A DNA stretch of 64,000 nt from Streptomyces griseoaurantiacus. GTDB taxonomy: Bacteria > Actinomycetota > Actinomycetes > Streptomycetales > Streptomycetaceae. The position numbers were made by a program, and so were the translations under genes. This document shows, piece after piece, positions 17,830 to 27,379 of this stretch. The first letter of the stretch is position 1; the number at the start of each line of letters is the position of its first letter. The notes under the pieces are model-generated. The model was not told the origin of the DNA, searched no databases, and saw only the letters and a list, made by a program, of their open reading frames with translations. Location of the stretch: assembly GCA_014656015.1 (NCBI GenBank), contig BNBP01000009.1, positions 62,001 to 126,000 of the forward strand, written 5' to 3'.

Positions 17830-19980
17830 GACCTTGCGGGCGGGCGTCCCCGGCGTGCCGGAGGCCTCGGGCGACGGGTCGGGCCGCCACAGCCAGGGCT
17901 GACCCTCCGGCGTCAGGCCCGCGGCCACCGGGCCCCGGCGCGGGGAGCCGTGCAGGACGAAGCCGTCCAGGGAGTCCGTCGTGGACGTGGTGTGTCTGCC
18001 GGTCGTGCGGTGGACGAGGCGGAGCCGGCCGTCCAGCGCCCGGCCCAGCAGATGGGCGCCGGCCGCGACGACGGGGCCGTAGCCGGGGAAGGACACCGCG
18101 CCGCCCGCCGGGGCGAGGAGCGCGGGGGAGGCGGGCGGACGGAAGTACAGGTGTCCGTCCGCCACGGCTATCGCGTCCGCCGGGACCCTCGGACCGCTCT
18201 TCATCCCCGGCACGGGGGAGGGGCCCTCGGGGGTCCAGTGGTGCACGTCCTCGCGGCCCGGCGCGTACACGTGCACCTCGCCGTCCGCCCCCACCACGGC
18301 GGTGAGTCCGTCCTGCACCTGCCCGCCGCCCAGGTTCCGCCACGGCGACCAGACGCCGCCGGTCTCCCGGACCCGGGTGCTGATGCCCTGGTCGGCATTG
18401 CGCACGAAGAGGTGGACGCGGCCGTCGGGCGCGGTCACCGCGACGGGGACGCCGATGCGCCGGCCCCGGTCGGCGTCGACGCCCTCGGGATTGCCGAGCC
18501 CGGTCCACGCCTTGAAGGCACCGCCCGGCGCGCGCTGCTCCAGCAGCACGATCTCCCGCGTATCGGCTCCGCCGAGGCCCTGGACGGACGCGAACCGCAG
18601 CCCCAGGAGCAGCAGCCGGCCGTCGTCGAGGACCGCCGAACCCAGCGTGGGCGCGAGCGGGCCGCCGCCCAGGTCGGACGGCTCGCCGAACGTACCGTCC
18701 GCCCCCTCCTGCCAGCGCACCGCGCGCATGCCGAGCACGCCGTACGCGGTGAGCCGCCCGTCCGCCGTCTCGGTCAGCGCGAGCCGGGGGCCGGGGTGGC
18801 GGTAGTGCGTGGAGCGGACCCAGCGCTTGCGGTTGCGCAGCGGCCGGTCGCCGCCCACGTTGTAGTCGCCGCAGCCGGCCTCGTTGCCGCAGTTCCACTC
18901 GGGGGAGCCGCCGTAGGGCACCAGGTGGGCGGCCTTGGGGGTGAGGACCGCGCGCGGGAGGTTGTCCGGCCAGTGCCGGTTGTAGTAGGCGCGGTAGGCG
19001 ACGGTGCTGAACTCCGGCGGCCCGTCCGGTCCGCTCGTCCGTGCCCAGCGGGCCAGTGCGGCCCAGGTGAAGGAGGCGACGGCGGTGTGGTCGGCGTGGT
19101 CGGAGTAGCCGGGCTGCTCGCTGTCGCGGATGCGGGCGAGACGGTCGCTGACCTGGATGTCCGGGTCGGGGTCCAGGGTGTGCACGAGGGTGGGGCGGTA
19201 GTGCTCGAACAGCCCGACGAGGACGTCGAGAAGGTCCTCGTGGTCGTAGGAGCGCACGCGCTGCACGGGTGAGCCGTCGGGGACGACGGTGGCCAGCCGC
19301 AGCCCGGTCTGCCGCCACAGCGCGGGCACGCCCATCTGCCGGAAGGGGGTGTGCATGGCCAGGTCGAGATGGATCAGCTCGATGCGTCGGCCCTCGTGTT
19401 CGAGGGTGTTCAGCTCGGCGTGGTGCCCGCCCGGCAGGGCGAGGGAGGATTCATTCCATCGCGTGAAGATGGGCAGCCCCAGCTGACTCGCGTAGCTCTG
19501 CCGCAGGCCCTGGTGGCGGGCGGAGGAGTACGCGTTCTTGTCGGCGGGCGGGGGCGGGAGCCCGGGCGTCTTGTTGACGCCGTCGGCCTCGCCCGCGGTG
19601 ACGTACACGCAGACCAGGGGGGTGCCGGCGGCCAGCGCGTACTGGGTGTCCGGGTTCATGAAGTACAGGTCGTCGTCGGGGTGCGCGAGCACCTGCATCA
19701 GCAGCGCGCGCCGGCCCTGCACGGCGGGACGCCCCGAGACGGGGGCGGGCCCGGCGGTGGGTGCCTTGGCGGAGGCGTCGCCGGCCCGGGTCAGGCCGTA
19801 CCCGACGACGGCCCCGCCCAGCCCGACGGCACCACCGACGAGCACGGCCCGCCGGGCGGTCCCGGACCTGCCGGTCCCCGGGGTGCCGGTACCGGAGCCC
19901 CCGGTACCGCTGTCCGTACTGTCCTTCGCGTGCCGTTTCGCCCTGTCTGCCCACGCAGCCCGGGCATGCCTGAACCGCAT
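17827..19980 (-). CDS. Secreted PIG-L/LmbE-type deacetylase with C-terminal repeat domain
   Basis: 717-residue protein. The N-terminus has a Tat-like ARRAVLVGGAVGLGGAVVG segment (about residues 43-62). A PIG-L (LmbE) zinc-dependent N-acetyl-sugar deacetylase domain follows, with AHPDDD (a variant of AHPDDE, about 99-104) and the second metal motif SDHADHTAV (about 270-278). The C-terminal 350 residues are repetitive beta-rich sequence (WVRSTHYRHPGPR, VSVQGLGG, VHLFVRNADQG, HHWTPEGPSP), looking like a beta-propeller lectin domain. Extracellular glycan work is likely; the substrate is unknown. ATG 19980 has GGAG 8 bases upstream; GTG 19989 is too close to that site. Confidence 0.82.
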   Translation of the reverse strand: MRFRHARAAWADRAKRHAKDSTDSGTGGSGTGTPGTGRSGTARRAVLVGGAVGLGGAVVGYGLTRAGDASAKAPTAGPAPVSGRPAVQGRRALLMQVLAHPDDDLYFMNPDTQYALAAGTPLVCVYVTAGEADGVNKTPGLPPPPADKNAYSSARHQGLRQSYASQLGLPIFTRWNESSLALPGGHHAELNTLEHEGRRIELIHLDLAMHTPFRQMGVPALWRQTGLRLATVVPDGSPVQRVRSYDHEDLLDVLVGLFEHYRPTLVHTLDPDPDIQVSDRLARIRDSEQPGYSDHADHTAVASFTWAALARWARTSGPDGPPEFSTVAYRAYYNRHWPDNLPRAVLTPKAAHLVPYGGSPEWNCGNEAGCGDYNVGGDRPLRNRKRWVRSTHYRHPGPRLALTETADGRLTAYGVLGMRAVRWQEGADGTFGEPSDLGGGPLAPTLGSAVLDDGRLLLLGLRFASVQGLGGADTREIVLLEQRAPGGAFKAWTGLGNPEGVDADRGRRIGVPVAVTAPDGRVHLFVRNADQGISTRVRETGGVWSPWRNLGGGQVQDGLTAVVGADGEVHVYAPGREDVHHWTPEGPSPVPGMKSGPRVPADAIAVADGHLYFRPPASPALLAPAGGAVSFPGYGPVVAAGAHLLGRALDGRLRLVHRTTGRHTTSTTDSLDGFVLHGSPRRGPVAAGLTPEGQPWLWRPDPSPEASGTPGTPARKV

Positions 19981-20197
19981 GCTCCACACTCCGATCGCCG
20001 CCTTGCAGCGGTCGGGTGCGCTGCGTGCTCAGTGGTCCCGGAGCCGTACGGAGCCCGTCCCGCCCTGCGGGCCGGTCCGTGCGGCTTCCGACAGAAGAGA
20101 GGGGAGCGGGAGGGATGCGGTTCCCCGCGAGGACGCCTTCCGTTCACCGGCGGGCGTGATGTCGATCACCGCGCGGCGCGGGGGCGGTGACGGCGAA

Positions 20198-20239
20198 CGG
20201 CCGCCGCGCGCAGGGAACTTGCCCTGTGTGCGGCGGCCG
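20198..20239 (-). terminator. Terminator after the MFS gene
   Basis: 18-bp stem (20198-20215 with 20222-20239, two G-U pairs) and 6-nt loop, 35 bases after the MFS stop in its direction of transcription. Confidence 0.82.
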
Positions 20240-20273
20240 TCCGGGACCGCGTGCCGTGCGGCGGGTGCGCCGG

Positions 20274-21836
20274 TCAGTGCGCGGCCGCGCCCGCCGGGGC
20301 GCCCCGGCCCTGCGGGCGGGCGACCACCAGGACGCCCGAGGCCACGGCGGCGATCAGCATCGCGGCCACGCCCCACCAGATGGCGTTGGTGTAGCCGTGC
20401 ACGATGCCCTCGCGCGCCACCTGCCGCATCCCGGCGCCGCTGGTGCGGTGCTCGCTGATGTACGTGGCGGTCGCCGAGGTGGCGATCGTGTTCAGCAGCG
20501 CGGTACCGAGCGAACCGCCCACCTGCTGCGAGGTGTTGACCATCGCGGAGGTCACGCCGGCGTCCTGCGGGCGCACGCCGTGGGTCGCGGTGGAGAAGAC
20601 CGGCATGAAGGTCAGGCCCATGCCGAGCCCGAGCAGCAGTTCCGCCGGGAGGATGTGCGTGGCGTACGCGGAGTCGACGCCGAGCTGGGTCAGTACCAGC
20701 AGCCCCGAGGCCGCGAGCAGCATGCCGGGCACCATCAGCGCCCGCGCGGGCACGCGCGGCAGCAGCCGGGCGGAGATCTGCGTGGAGCCGATGATGATCG
20801 ACGCGGACATCGGCAGGAAGGCCAGACCACTCCTGACCGGCGAGTATCCGAGGATGCCCTGGAGGTAGTAGGTCATGAAGAGGAACAGGCCGAACATGCC
20901 GATCGTGGCGAGGGCCATCGTCAGGAAGGACCCGGCCCGGTTGCGGTCGCTGAGGATGCGCAGCGGCAGCAGCGGGTGCTTGGCCTTGCCCTGCCAGAGC
21001 ACGAAGGCCACGAGCAGCGCCAGGCCGCCGAAGAGCAGGGTCAGCACCAGGGCGTCGCTCCAGCCGCGCGGCTCGGCCTCGGAGAAGCCGTAGACGACGG
21101 CGACCAGGCCGCCGCAGCCGAGGATGACACCGGGGACGTCGAGCCGGGACTCGCTGTGCCCGGGGCGGTCGTGCAGCAGGATCAGGGCGCCGATCACCGC
21201 GACGGCCGCGATCGGGATGTTGACGTACAGGCACCAGCGCCAGTTCGCGTACGAGGTGAGCACGCCGCCGAGGAGCAGGCCGAGCGCGGCGCCCGCGCCG
21301 GCGATGGCGCCGTAGATGCCGAAGGCCTTGCCGCGCTCGCGCGGGTCGGTGAACGTCGTGGTCATCAGGGAGAGCGCGGAGGGCGCGAGGACGGCGCCGA
21401 AGACGCCCTGCAGGGCGCGCGCGCCGAAGAGCATGCCGGGGCTGCCGGCCGCGCCGCCGATCGCGGAGGCCACGGCGAAGCCGACCAGGCCGATGATGAA
21501 GGTGCGCTTGCGGCCGACCAGGTCGGCGATGCGGCCGCCGAGCAGCAGCAGGCCGCCGAAGGCCAGGGTGTAGGCGGTGATGACCCACTGGCGGTTGCCG
21601 TCGGTCATGCCCAGCGCCTTCTGCGCGGAGGGCAGTGCGATGTTCACGATGGTCGCGTCGAGGACGACCATCAGCTGGGCCAGCGCGATGACGACCAGAC
21701 CCCACCAGCGGCGGGGGTCCGGGGCCTCGACGGCGCTGCCGGAGGTGGGTGCCGGGGCCGTGCGTATGGCCTCGGCGGATGAGGAGTCGCTCATGTCGCG
21801 GGGTGTCGCTTCCTTGGGTTCGTGAGGGTTGTTCAC
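20274..21836 (-). CDS. MFS drug exporter, DHA2 (EmrB/QacA) family
   Basis: 520-residue proton-coupled exporter with 14 predicted transmembrane helices. Family motifs are LDATIVNIALP in TM1 (motif D1), GGRIADLVGRKR in loop 2-3 (motif A) and a glycine-rich [18 protein letters not shown] in TM5 (motif C). The TM5 motif marks antiporters that expel hydrophobic toxicants. GTG at 21836 has AGGGGG upstream; ATG at 21794 is an alternative. It is transcribed divergently from a MarR regulator across a 77-base gap with palindromes, the standard layout for an inducible efflux pump. Confidence 0.92.
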   Translation of the reverse strand: MNNPHEPKEATPRDMSDSSSAEAIRTAPAPTSGSAVEAPDPRRWWGLVVIALAQLMVVLDATIVNIALPSAQKALGMTDGNRQWVITAYTLAFGGLLLLGGRIADLVGRKRTFIIGLVGFAVASAIGGAAGSPGMLFGARALQGVFGAVLAPSALSLMTTTFTDPRERGKAFGIYGAIAGAGAALGLLLGGVLTSYANWRWCLYVNIPIAAVAVIGALILLHDRPGHSESRLDVPGVILGCGGLVAVVYGFSEAEPRGWSDALVLTLLFGGLALLVAFVLWQGKAKHPLLPLRILSDRNRAGSFLTMALATIGMFGLFLFMTYYLQGILGYSPVRSGLAFLPMSASIIIGSTQISARLLPRVPARALMVPGMLLAASGLLVLTQLGVDSAYATHILPAELLLGLGMGLTFMPVFSTATHGVRPQDAGVTSAMVNTSQQVGGSLGTALLNTIATSATATYISEHRTSGAGMRQVAREGIVHGYTNAIWWGVAAMLIAAVASGVLVVARPQGRGAPAGAAAH

Positions 21837-21869
21837 TCGGGCCCCCTGGCCCGGACCGTCACTTACGCG

Positions 21870-21915
21870 GATCGTCAGTATCGCTGATCGTCACCAAAGG
21901 ATACGCTATCCGTAT
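21870..21915. promoter_or_regulatory. Operator region between MFS and marR genes
   Basis: GATCGTCA occurs twice (21870-21877 and 21886-21893, 16 bases apart), enclosing TCAG-TATCG-CTGA. Next come GGATA-CGC-TATCC (21899-21911) and ATACG-CTATC-CGTAT (21901-21915), which overlap the marR start codon. Probable binding sites for the MarR protein controlling both genes. Confidence 0.6.
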
Positions 21916-22423
21916 GACGGGCGCGCAACTTCCGGGTGACCTCGACGGCGCTCTGGCCGCGAGGCTGGGCTATCTGCTGAAGAACGCCTATTTCCGGCTC
22001 AGTGAACGGATGACGGCGGCGCTGGACCCCTACGGGATGAACCCGCGCGAGCTCGGCGTGCTCTCGGCGATCCAGGCGGGCGGCATCGAGGAGGGCGGCC
22101 AGGAGTGGTCGCAGATGGAGCTCGCCGGACGCCTCGGGGTGGACCGGACCACGATGGTGGCGCTCATCGACGGCCTGGAGCGCAAGGGACTGGTCGAACG
22201 GCGCCGCAGCGCGCGTGACCGGCGGCGCAACGTCGTCCTGCTGACGGCGGAGGGGGAGCGGTGCCGCCGCGAGGCGGACGTGGCGCGGCTACAGGTCGAA
22301 CGCGAGTTCCTGGCCCCCCTGGACGAGGAGACGGCCGCGGTGCTCACCGAGGCGCTGCGCACCCTGTTCGCGGCCCACGGCCGGGTGAGCCGGCCCCACT
22401 GCCCGCCGTCGTCCGCCACGTGA
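21914..22423 (+). CDS. MarR family transcriptional regulator
   Basis: 169-residue winged-helix regulator: dimer helix (RLGYLLKNAYFRLSERMTAA), recognition region (MELAGRLGVDRTTMVALIDG, LERKGLVERRRSARDRRRN) with the Asp/Arg wing DRRRNVVLL. ATG at 21914 follows AAAGGA at 12 bases, a long spacing, and overlaps a palindrome. Divergent from the MFS exporter, so most likely its ligand-released repressor. A longer frame starting at 21749 would run through the operator and MFS gene and is rejected. Confidence 0.88.
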   Translation: MTGAQLPGDLDGALAARLGYLLKNAYFRLSERMTAALDPYGMNPRELGVLSAIQAGGIEEGGQEWSQMELAGRLGVDRTTMVALIDGLERKGLVERRRSARDRRRNVVLLTAEGERCRREADVARLQVEREFLAPLDEETAAVLTEALRTLFAAHGRVSRPHCPPSSAT

Positions 22424-22533
22424 ACCGCGTCACACCCGCGGGCCTCGTGAGGGGTCCGGATGACGCTCCCGGGCGCCGCGCGACCCCCGTTGGTTTGATG
22501 CGCGTCACCTTCGGGGTATTGTCCTGCGCTCAA

Positions 22534-22564
22534 TTGGCGCGCGAAGCGCCCCGTATGGCAGACT
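22534..22564 (+). promoter_or_regulatory. Possible S10 operon promoter
   Basis: TTGGCG (22534-22539), 19-bp spacer, CAGACT (22559-22564). The spacing is long and the -10 is weak. It places transcription start near 22571, giving a leader of about 345 nt before rpsJ. Confidence 0.35.
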
Positions 22565-22571
22565 AGCGGGG

Positions 22572-22913
22572 TTGCTCGGTCGAGTGCCGATGCTGCGCGC
22601 CTCCCGCCGGGAGGACCGGAAGCGAGTCCCACAGTACTCGTCGTTCCAACCGCCCTCGGGCGGCTCTGGGGCGGACGTACGGGAATCTTCCGGGAAGTGT
22701 CAGCGGGGTACCGGCCAGGCGCCCGGTGGGCCTCTCGCCCCCGGTCCGCGGTTCCGGAAGGGCCCGTGTTTCCCAGAGCAGGGATGTTCGAACAAGGGAC
22801 ATCTGTGTCAGCGGGAGCGCGACACGCCCGACCGCGTGGGTCGGCAGAGGCGGGAAGGGGAGCACACGCCCCCCGGGTACCAGAGCGTTACGAGAGACAG
22901 GACTACGAAGTAG
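22572..22913 (+). CDS. Putative rpsJ leader ORF (uORF)
   Basis: Reading frame of up to 113 codons that runs through the S10 leader and ends with TAG at 22911-22913, two bases before rpsJ. Start candidates are TTG 22572, GTG 22584 and ATG 22590. It encodes DTPDRVGR at 22821-22844, the same octapeptide as in the rpsL leader ORF. No family is recognised and its composition is unlike a folded protein. A translated leader is possible but unproven. Confidence 0.3.
   Translation: MLGRVPMLRASRREDRKRVPQYSSFQPPSGGSGADVRESSGKCQRGTGQAPGGPLAPGPRFRKGPCFPEQGCSNKGHLCQRERDTPDRVGRQRREGEHTPPGYQSVTRDRTTK
22820..22844 (+). promoter_or_regulatory. Leader hairpin shared by rpsJ and rpsL
   Basis: Second copy of the 25-base element seen at 2516-2540, with a single A-to-G difference outside the CCGACC/GGTCGG stem. 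It ends 71 nt before the rpsJ start. Confidence 0.6.
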
Positions 22914-22915
22914 CC

Positions 22916-23224
22916 ATGGCGGGACAGAAGATCCGCATCCGGCTCAAGGCCTACGACCACGAGGTCATCGACTCCTCGGCGAAGAAGATCGTCGAGACGG
23001 TGACGCGCACTGGTGCGTCGGTCGCGGGCCCGGTGCCGCTGCCCACTGAGAAGAACGTGTACTGCGTCATCAAGTCGCCGCACAAGTACAAGGACTCGCG
23101 CGAGCACTTCGAGATGCGCACGCACAAGCGCCTGATCGACATCCTCGACCCGACCCCCAAGACCGTTGACTCTCTGATGCGACTCGACCTCCCGGCCGGT
23201 GTCGACATCGAGATCAAGCTCTGA
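22916..23224 (+). CDS. rpsJ: 30S ribosomal protein S10
   Basis: 102-residue S10 (NusE), a head protein of the 30S that also binds NusB/NusG in antitermination. Begins [19 protein letters not shown] and has the family loop [13 protein letters not shown]. The start is set by family homology; longer in-frame extension into the leader is not credible. GAAG lies 5 bases before ATG. First gene of the S10 operon; rplC starts 17 bases downstream. Confidence 0.97.
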   Translation: MAGQKIRIRLKAYDHEVIDSSAKKIVETVTRTGASVAGPVPLPTEKNVYCVIKSPHKYKDSREHFEMRTHKRLIDILDPTPKTVDSLMRLDLPAGVDIEIKL

Positions 23225-23241
23225 AGGCCGGTGATCTGAAG

Positions 23242-23886
23242 ATGACCAAGCAGATCAAGGGCATCCTGGGCGAGAAGCTCGGCATGACGCAGGTGTGGGA
23301 CGAGAACAACCGTGTCGTCCCGGTCACCGTCGTCAAGGCCGGTCCCAACGTCGTCACCCAGGTCCGCACGAACGACGCCGACGGCTACGAGTCCGTCCAG
23401 ATCGCGTTCGGCGACATCGACCCCCGCAAGGTGAACAAGCCCCTCAAGGGCCACTTCGCCAAGGCGGACGTCACCCCCCGCCGTCACCTCGTCGAGATCC
23501 GCACGGCCGACGCCGCCGAGTACACGCTCGGCCAGGAAGTCACCGCCGAGGTCTTCGAGTCCGGCGTGAAGGTCGACGTCACCGGCAAGAGCAAGGGCAA
23601 GGGCTTCGCCGGTGTCATGAAGCGTCACAACTTCAAGGGCCTCGGCGCCGGTCACGGCACCCAGCGCAAGCACCGCTCGCCGGGCTCCATCGGTGGCTGC
23701 GCCACCCCGGGCCGCGTGTTCAAGGGCCTCCGCATGGCGGGCCGCATGGGCAACGAGCGGGTCACCACCCAGAACCTGACCGTCCACGCCGTTGACGCGG
23801 AGAAGGGTCTGCTGCTCATCAAGGGCGCGGTTCCCGGTCCGAACGGCGGCCTCGTCCTGGTCCGCACCGCGGCCAAGGGGGCCTGA
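23242..23886 (+). CDS. rplC: 50S ribosomal protein L3
   Basis: 214-residue L3, an early 23S rRNA binder whose central loop reaches the peptidyl-transferase centre. Begins [15 protein letters not shown]; the loop segment [30 protein letters not shown] sequence lies at about residues 135-160 and contains the glutamine that is methylated in many bacteria. ATG 23242 follows CTGAAG. rplD starts 7 bases after the stop. Confidence 0.97.
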   Translation: MTKQIKGILGEKLGMTQVWDENNRVVPVTVVKAGPNVVTQVRTNDADGYESVQIAFGDIDPRKVNKPLKGHFAKADVTPRRHLVEIRTADAAEYTLGQEVTAEVFESGVKVDVTGKSKGKGFAGVMKRHNFKGLGAGHGTQRKHRSPGSIGGCATPGRVFKGLRMAGRMGNERVTTQNLTVHAVDAEKGLLLIKGAVPGPNGGLVLVRTAAKGA

Positions 23887-23893
23887 GGAACCG

Positions 23894-24553
23894 ATGAGCA
23901 CTGTTGACATCCTTTCGCCTGCCGGCGAGAAGACCGGTAGCGTCGAGCTCCCCGCGGAGATCTTCGGCGTGGAGAAGATCAGCATCCCGCTGATCCACCA
24001 GGTCGTCGTCGCGCAGAACGCCGCTGCCCGCCAGGGCACGCACAAGACCAAGCGTCGCGGCGAGGTCCGCGGTGGCGGCAAGAAGCCGTACCGCCAGAAG
24101 GGCACCGGCCGCGCCCGTCAGGGTTCGACCCGCGCCCCGCAGTTCGCCGGCGGTGGCGTCGTCCACGGCCCGCAGCCGCGTGACTACTCGCAGCGGACCC
24201 CGAAGAAGATGAAGGCGGCGGCCCTGCGCCACGCCCTCACCGACCGGGCCCGTCACGACCGGATCCACGTCGTCACCGGCGTGGTCGAGGGCGAGACCGC
24301 CTCCACCAAGGCCGCTCGGACGCTGTTCGGCAAGATCTCGGAGCGCAAGAACCTGCTCCTGGTCATCGACCGCGCCGACGAGGCCGCGTGGCTCTCCGCC
24401 CGCAACCTGCCCCAGGTCCACATCCTGGAGCCGGGCCAGCTGAACACGTACGACGTTCTCGTCTCGGACGACGTGGTCTTCACCCAGGCCGCCTTCGAGT
24501 CCTTCGTGTCCGGCCCGAACAAGGCCAACGACACCGAAGGGAGCGAGGCCTGA
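23894..24553 (+). CDS. rplD: 50S ribosomal protein L4
   Basis: 219-residue L4, which lines the exit tunnel with its basic extended loop ([15 protein letters not shown], about residues 68-82). Streptomycete L4 includes a short acidic C-terminal tail, here [14 protein letters not shown] at 23894 follows GAGGAAC. The stop TGA overlaps the rplW ATG. In E. coli L4 autoregulates the S10 operon; no matching leader structure is recognised here. Confidence 0.96.
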   Translation: MSTVDILSPAGEKTGSVELPAEIFGVEKISIPLIHQVVVAQNAAARQGTHKTKRRGEVRGGGKKPYRQKGTGRARQGSTRAPQFAGGGVVHGPQPRDYSQRTPKKMKAAALRHALTDRARHDRIHVVTGVVEGETASTKAARTLFGKISERKNLLLVIDRADEAAWLSARNLPQVHILEPGQLNTYDVLVSDDVVFTQAAFESFVSGPNKANDTEGSEA

Positions 24554-24972
24554 TGGCTACGCGTCACCCGAGCATCGCCTCCAAGGCTGCGAAGGCCGCC
24601 AAGGCCGCGCGCGTCGCCAAGGCGCGCCGCCACGCCGCGGAAGGCAAGAACACCGTCGAGACCCCCGTCAGCAAGTCCTTCACGGACCCCCGTGACGTGC
24701 TGCTGAAGCCGGTCGTCTCCGAGAAGAGCTACGCCCTCCTCGACGACAACAAGTACACGTTCATCGTCGCGCCGGGCAGCAACAAGACCCAGATCAAGCA
24801 GGCCGTCGAGGCGGTCTTCGAGGTCAAGGTCACCGGGGTCAACACGATCAACCGGCAGGGCAAGCGCAAGCGCACCCGTACCGGCTTCGGTCAGCGTGCC
24901 GCCACCAAGCGCGCGATCGTGACCCTTGCCGAGGGCGACCGTATCGACATCTTCGGCGGACCGACCTCCTGA
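24553..24972 (+). CDS. rplW: 50S ribosomal protein L23
   Basis: 139-residue L23 at the tunnel exit, docking site for trigger factor and SRP. The core starts at [16 protein letters not shown] (about residue 45). Before it is a 44-residue Ala/Lys-rich N-terminal extension ([20 protein letters not shown]), a feature of streptomycete L23. ATG 24553 overlaps the rplD stop. rplB follows after 51 bases. Confidence 0.95.
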   Translation: MATRHPSIASKAAKAAKAARVAKARRHAAEGKNTVETPVSKSFTDPRDVLLKPVVSEKSYALLDDNKYTFIVAPGSNKTQIKQAVEAVFEVKVTGVNTINRQGKRKRTRTGFGQRAATKRAIVTLAEGDRIDIFGGPTS

Positions 24973-25023
24973 CGGAGGTTCGGAACGTCCAGATAATCGG
25001 AACTTTCCGAGGACTGAGAGACA

Positions 25024-25860
25024 ATGGGTATCCGCAAGTACAAGCCGACGACTCCTGGCCGTCGTGGCGCCAGCGTCGCCGACTTCGTCGAGGTCACGCG
25101 GTCCACGCCGGAGAAGTCGCTGGTCCGTCCCCTGCACAGCAAGGGCGGCCGTAACAATTCCGGTCGTGTGACCGTTCGCCACCAGGGTGGCGGACACAAG
25201 CGCGCCTACCGCGTGATCGACTTCCGTCGTCACGACAAGGACGGCGTGCCGGCGAAGGTCGCGCACATCGAGTACGACCCCAACCGCACCGCGCGCATCG
25301 CGCTGCTGCACTACGCGGACGGCGAGAAGCGCTACATCCTCGCCCCGCGTGGCCTGTCGCAGGGCGACCGCGTCGAGAACGGTCCCGGCGCCGACATCAA
25401 GCCGGGCAACAACCTCGCGCTGCGCAACATCCCGGTCGGTACCACGCTGCACGCCATCGAGCTGCGGCCGGGCGGCGGCGCCAAGTTCGCCCGCTCCGCC
25501 GGCGCCTCGGTGCAGCTGCTCGCGAAGGAGGGCTCGATGGCCCACCTCCGCATGCCGTCCGGTGAGATCCGCCTGGTCGACGTGCGCTGCCGCGCCACCG
25601 TCGGCGAGGTCGGCAACGCCGAGCAGTCGAACATCAACTGGGGCAAGGCCGGCCGCAAGCGCTGGCTGGGCGTCCGCCCGACCGTCCGTGGTGTGGTCAT
25701 GAACCCCGTGGACCACCCGCACGGTGGTGGCGAGGGCCGTACCTCCGGTGGTCGCCACCCGGTGTCCCCGTGGGGCAAGAAGGAAGGTCGTACTCGTTCG
25801 CCCAAGAAGGCGTCGAACAAGTACATCGTCCGCCGCCGCAAGACGAACAAGAAGCGCTAG
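25024..25860 (+). CDS. rplB: 50S ribosomal protein L2
   Basis: 278-residue L2, needed for subunit association and peptidyl-transferase activity. Contains the conserved histidine-bearing C-terminal motif [20 protein letters not shown]. Begins [17 protein letters not shown] 25024 has GAGAGA upstream. rpsS starts 12 bases after the stop. Confidence 0.97.
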   Translation: MGIRKYKPTTPGRRGASVADFVEVTRSTPEKSLVRPLHSKGGRNNSGRVTVRHQGGGHKRAYRVIDFRRHDKDGVPAKVAHIEYDPNRTARIALLHYADGEKRYILAPRGLSQGDRVENGPGADIKPGNNLALRNIPVGTTLHAIELRPGGGAKFARSAGASVQLLAKEGSMAHLRMPSGEIRLVDVRCRATVGEVGNAEQSNINWGKAGRKRWLGVRPTVRGVVMNPVDHPHGGGEGRTSGGRHPVSPWGKKEGRTRSPKKASNKYIVRRRKTNKKR

Positions 25861-25872
25861 GAGCGGGTTCAG

Positions 25873-26154
25873 ATGCCGCGCAGTCTCAAGAAGGGGCCCT
25901 TCGTCGACGACCACCTCATGAAGAAGGTGGACGTGCAGAACGAGGCAGGTTCCAAGAACGTCATCAAGACCTGGTCCCGTCGCTCGATGATCGTCCCGGC
26001 CATGCTGGGCCACACGATCGCGGTGCACAACGGCAAGACCCACATCCCGGTGTTTGTCACCGAGTCGATGGTCGGCCACAAGCTCGGCGAGTTCTCGCCG
26101 ACGCGCACCTTCCGGGGTCACGTCAAGGACGACCGGAAGTCGAAGCGCCGCTAA
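25873..26154 (+). CDS. rpsS: 30S ribosomal protein S19
   Basis: 93-residue S19 of the 30S head, near the A-site finger contact. Begins [19 protein letters not shown] and contains [31 protein letters not shown]. Family length. ATG 25873 follows TAGGAGCGG overlapping the rplB stop. Confidence 0.97.
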   Translation: MPRSLKKGPFVDDHLMKKVDVQNEAGSKNVIKTWSRRSMIVPAMLGHTIAVHNGKTHIPVFVTESMVGHKLGEFSPTRTFRGHVKDDRKSKRR

Positions 26155-26196
26155 CAGCGGGGTGGAATGACCATGACAAACACTGAAGGGACAACC

Positions 26197-26544
26197 ATGG
26201 AAGCCAGGGCCCAGGCGCGGTACATCCGCGTCACGCCCATGAAGGCCCGCCGCGTGGTGGACCTCATCCGTGGCATGGATGCCACGGAGGCTCAGGCGGT
26301 CCTGCGTTTCGCCCCGCAGGCCGCGAGCGTGCCGGTCGGCAAGGTGCTGGACAGCGCCATCGCCAACGCCGCGCACAACTACGACCACACCGACGCCGAC
26401 AGCCTCTTCATCTCCGAGGCCTACGTCGACGAGGGTCCGACCCTGAAGCGGTTCCGGCCGCGTGCCCAGGGCCGTGCCTACCGGATCCGCAAGCGGACCA
26501 GCCACATCACCGTGGTCGTCAGCAGCAAGGAAGGAACCCGGTAA
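26197..26544 (+). CDS. rplV: 50S ribosomal protein L22
   Basis: L22 of the exit tunnel, with the long beta-hairpin segment [19 protein letters not shown] reaching the tunnel constriction. I place the start at ATG 26197 (115 residues, [12 protein letters not shown]), which has GAAGGGA at good spacing and matches the family. In-frame ATGs at 26167 and 26173 would add 8-10 residues ([10 protein letters not shown]) and also follow GGGGTGG, so the start is not settled. TAA overlaps the rpsC ATG by one base. Confidence 0.93.
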   Translation: MEARAQARYIRVTPMKARRVVDLIRGMDATEAQAVLRFAPQAASVPVGKVLDSAIANAAHNYDHTDADSLFISEAYVDEGPTLKRFRPRAQGRAYRIRKRTSHITVVVSSKEGTR

Positions 26545-27374
26545 TGGGCCAGAAGGTAAACCCGCACGGGTTCCGGCTCGGCATCACCACCGACTTCAAG
26601 TCGCGTTGGTACGCCGACAAGCTGTACAAGGACTACGTCAAGGAAGACGTCGCCATCCGTCGGATGATGACGTCCGGCATGGAGCGCGCCGGCATCTCGA
26701 AGGTGGAGATCGAGCGCACCCGTGACCGTGTGCGTGTGGACATCCACACCGCTCGTCCGGGCATCGTCATCGGCCGCCGCGGCGCCGAGGCCGACCGCAT
26801 CCGCGGTGACCTCGAGAAGCTGACGGGCAAGCAGGTCCAGCTGAACATCCTCGAGGTCAAGAACCCCGAGACGGACGCTCAGCTCGTGGCCCAGGCCGTC
26901 GCCGAGCAGCTCTCCAGCCGTGTCTCCTTCCGCCGTGCCATGCGCAAGAGCATGCAGTCGGCGATGAAGGCGGGCGCCAAGGGCATCAAGATCCAGTGCG
27001 GTGGCCGCCTCGGCGGCGCCGAGATGTCCCGCTCGGAGTTCTACCGCGAGGGCCGCGTGCCCCTGCACACGCTCCGCGCGAACGTGGACTACGGCTTCTT
27101 CGAGGCCAAGACGACCTTCGGCCGCATCGGTGTGAAGGTCTGGATCTACAAGGGCGACGTCAAGAACATCGCCGAGGTCCGCGCCGAGAACGCCGCCGCC
27201 CGTGCCGGCAACCGCCCGGCCCGTGGCGGTGCCGACCGTCCGGCCCGCGGTGGCCGCGGTGGCGAGCGTGGCGGTCGCGGTCGTAAGCCGCAGCAGTCGG
27301 CTCCGGCAGCCGAGGCCCCCAAGGCCGACGCGCCCGCCGCTGCTCCGGCTGAGAGCACCGGAACGGAGGCCTGA
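26544..27374 (+). CDS. rpsC: 30S ribosomal protein S3
   Basis: 276-residue S3, part of the mRNA entry channel with helicase role. KH domain with [14 protein letters not shown] (about residues 75-88); C-terminal domain with [20 protein letters not shown]. The last 55 residues form an Arg/Gly-rich then Ala/Pro-rich tail ([19 protein letters not shown] and on), typical for actinobacteria and probably disordered. Confidence 0.96.
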   Translation: MGQKVNPHGFRLGITTDFKSRWYADKLYKDYVKEDVAIRRMMTSGMERAGISKVEIERTRDRVRVDIHTARPGIVIGRRGAEADRIRGDLEKLTGKQVQLNILEVKNPETDAQLVAQAVAEQLSSRVSFRRAMRKSMQSAMKAGAKGIKIQCGGRLGGAEMSRSEFYREGRVPLHTLRANVDYGFFEAKTTFGRIGVKVWIYKGDVKNIAEVRAENAAARAGNRPARGGADRPARGGRGGERGGRGRKPQQSAPAAEAPKADAPAAAPAESTGTEA

Positions 27375-27379
27375 CCGAC

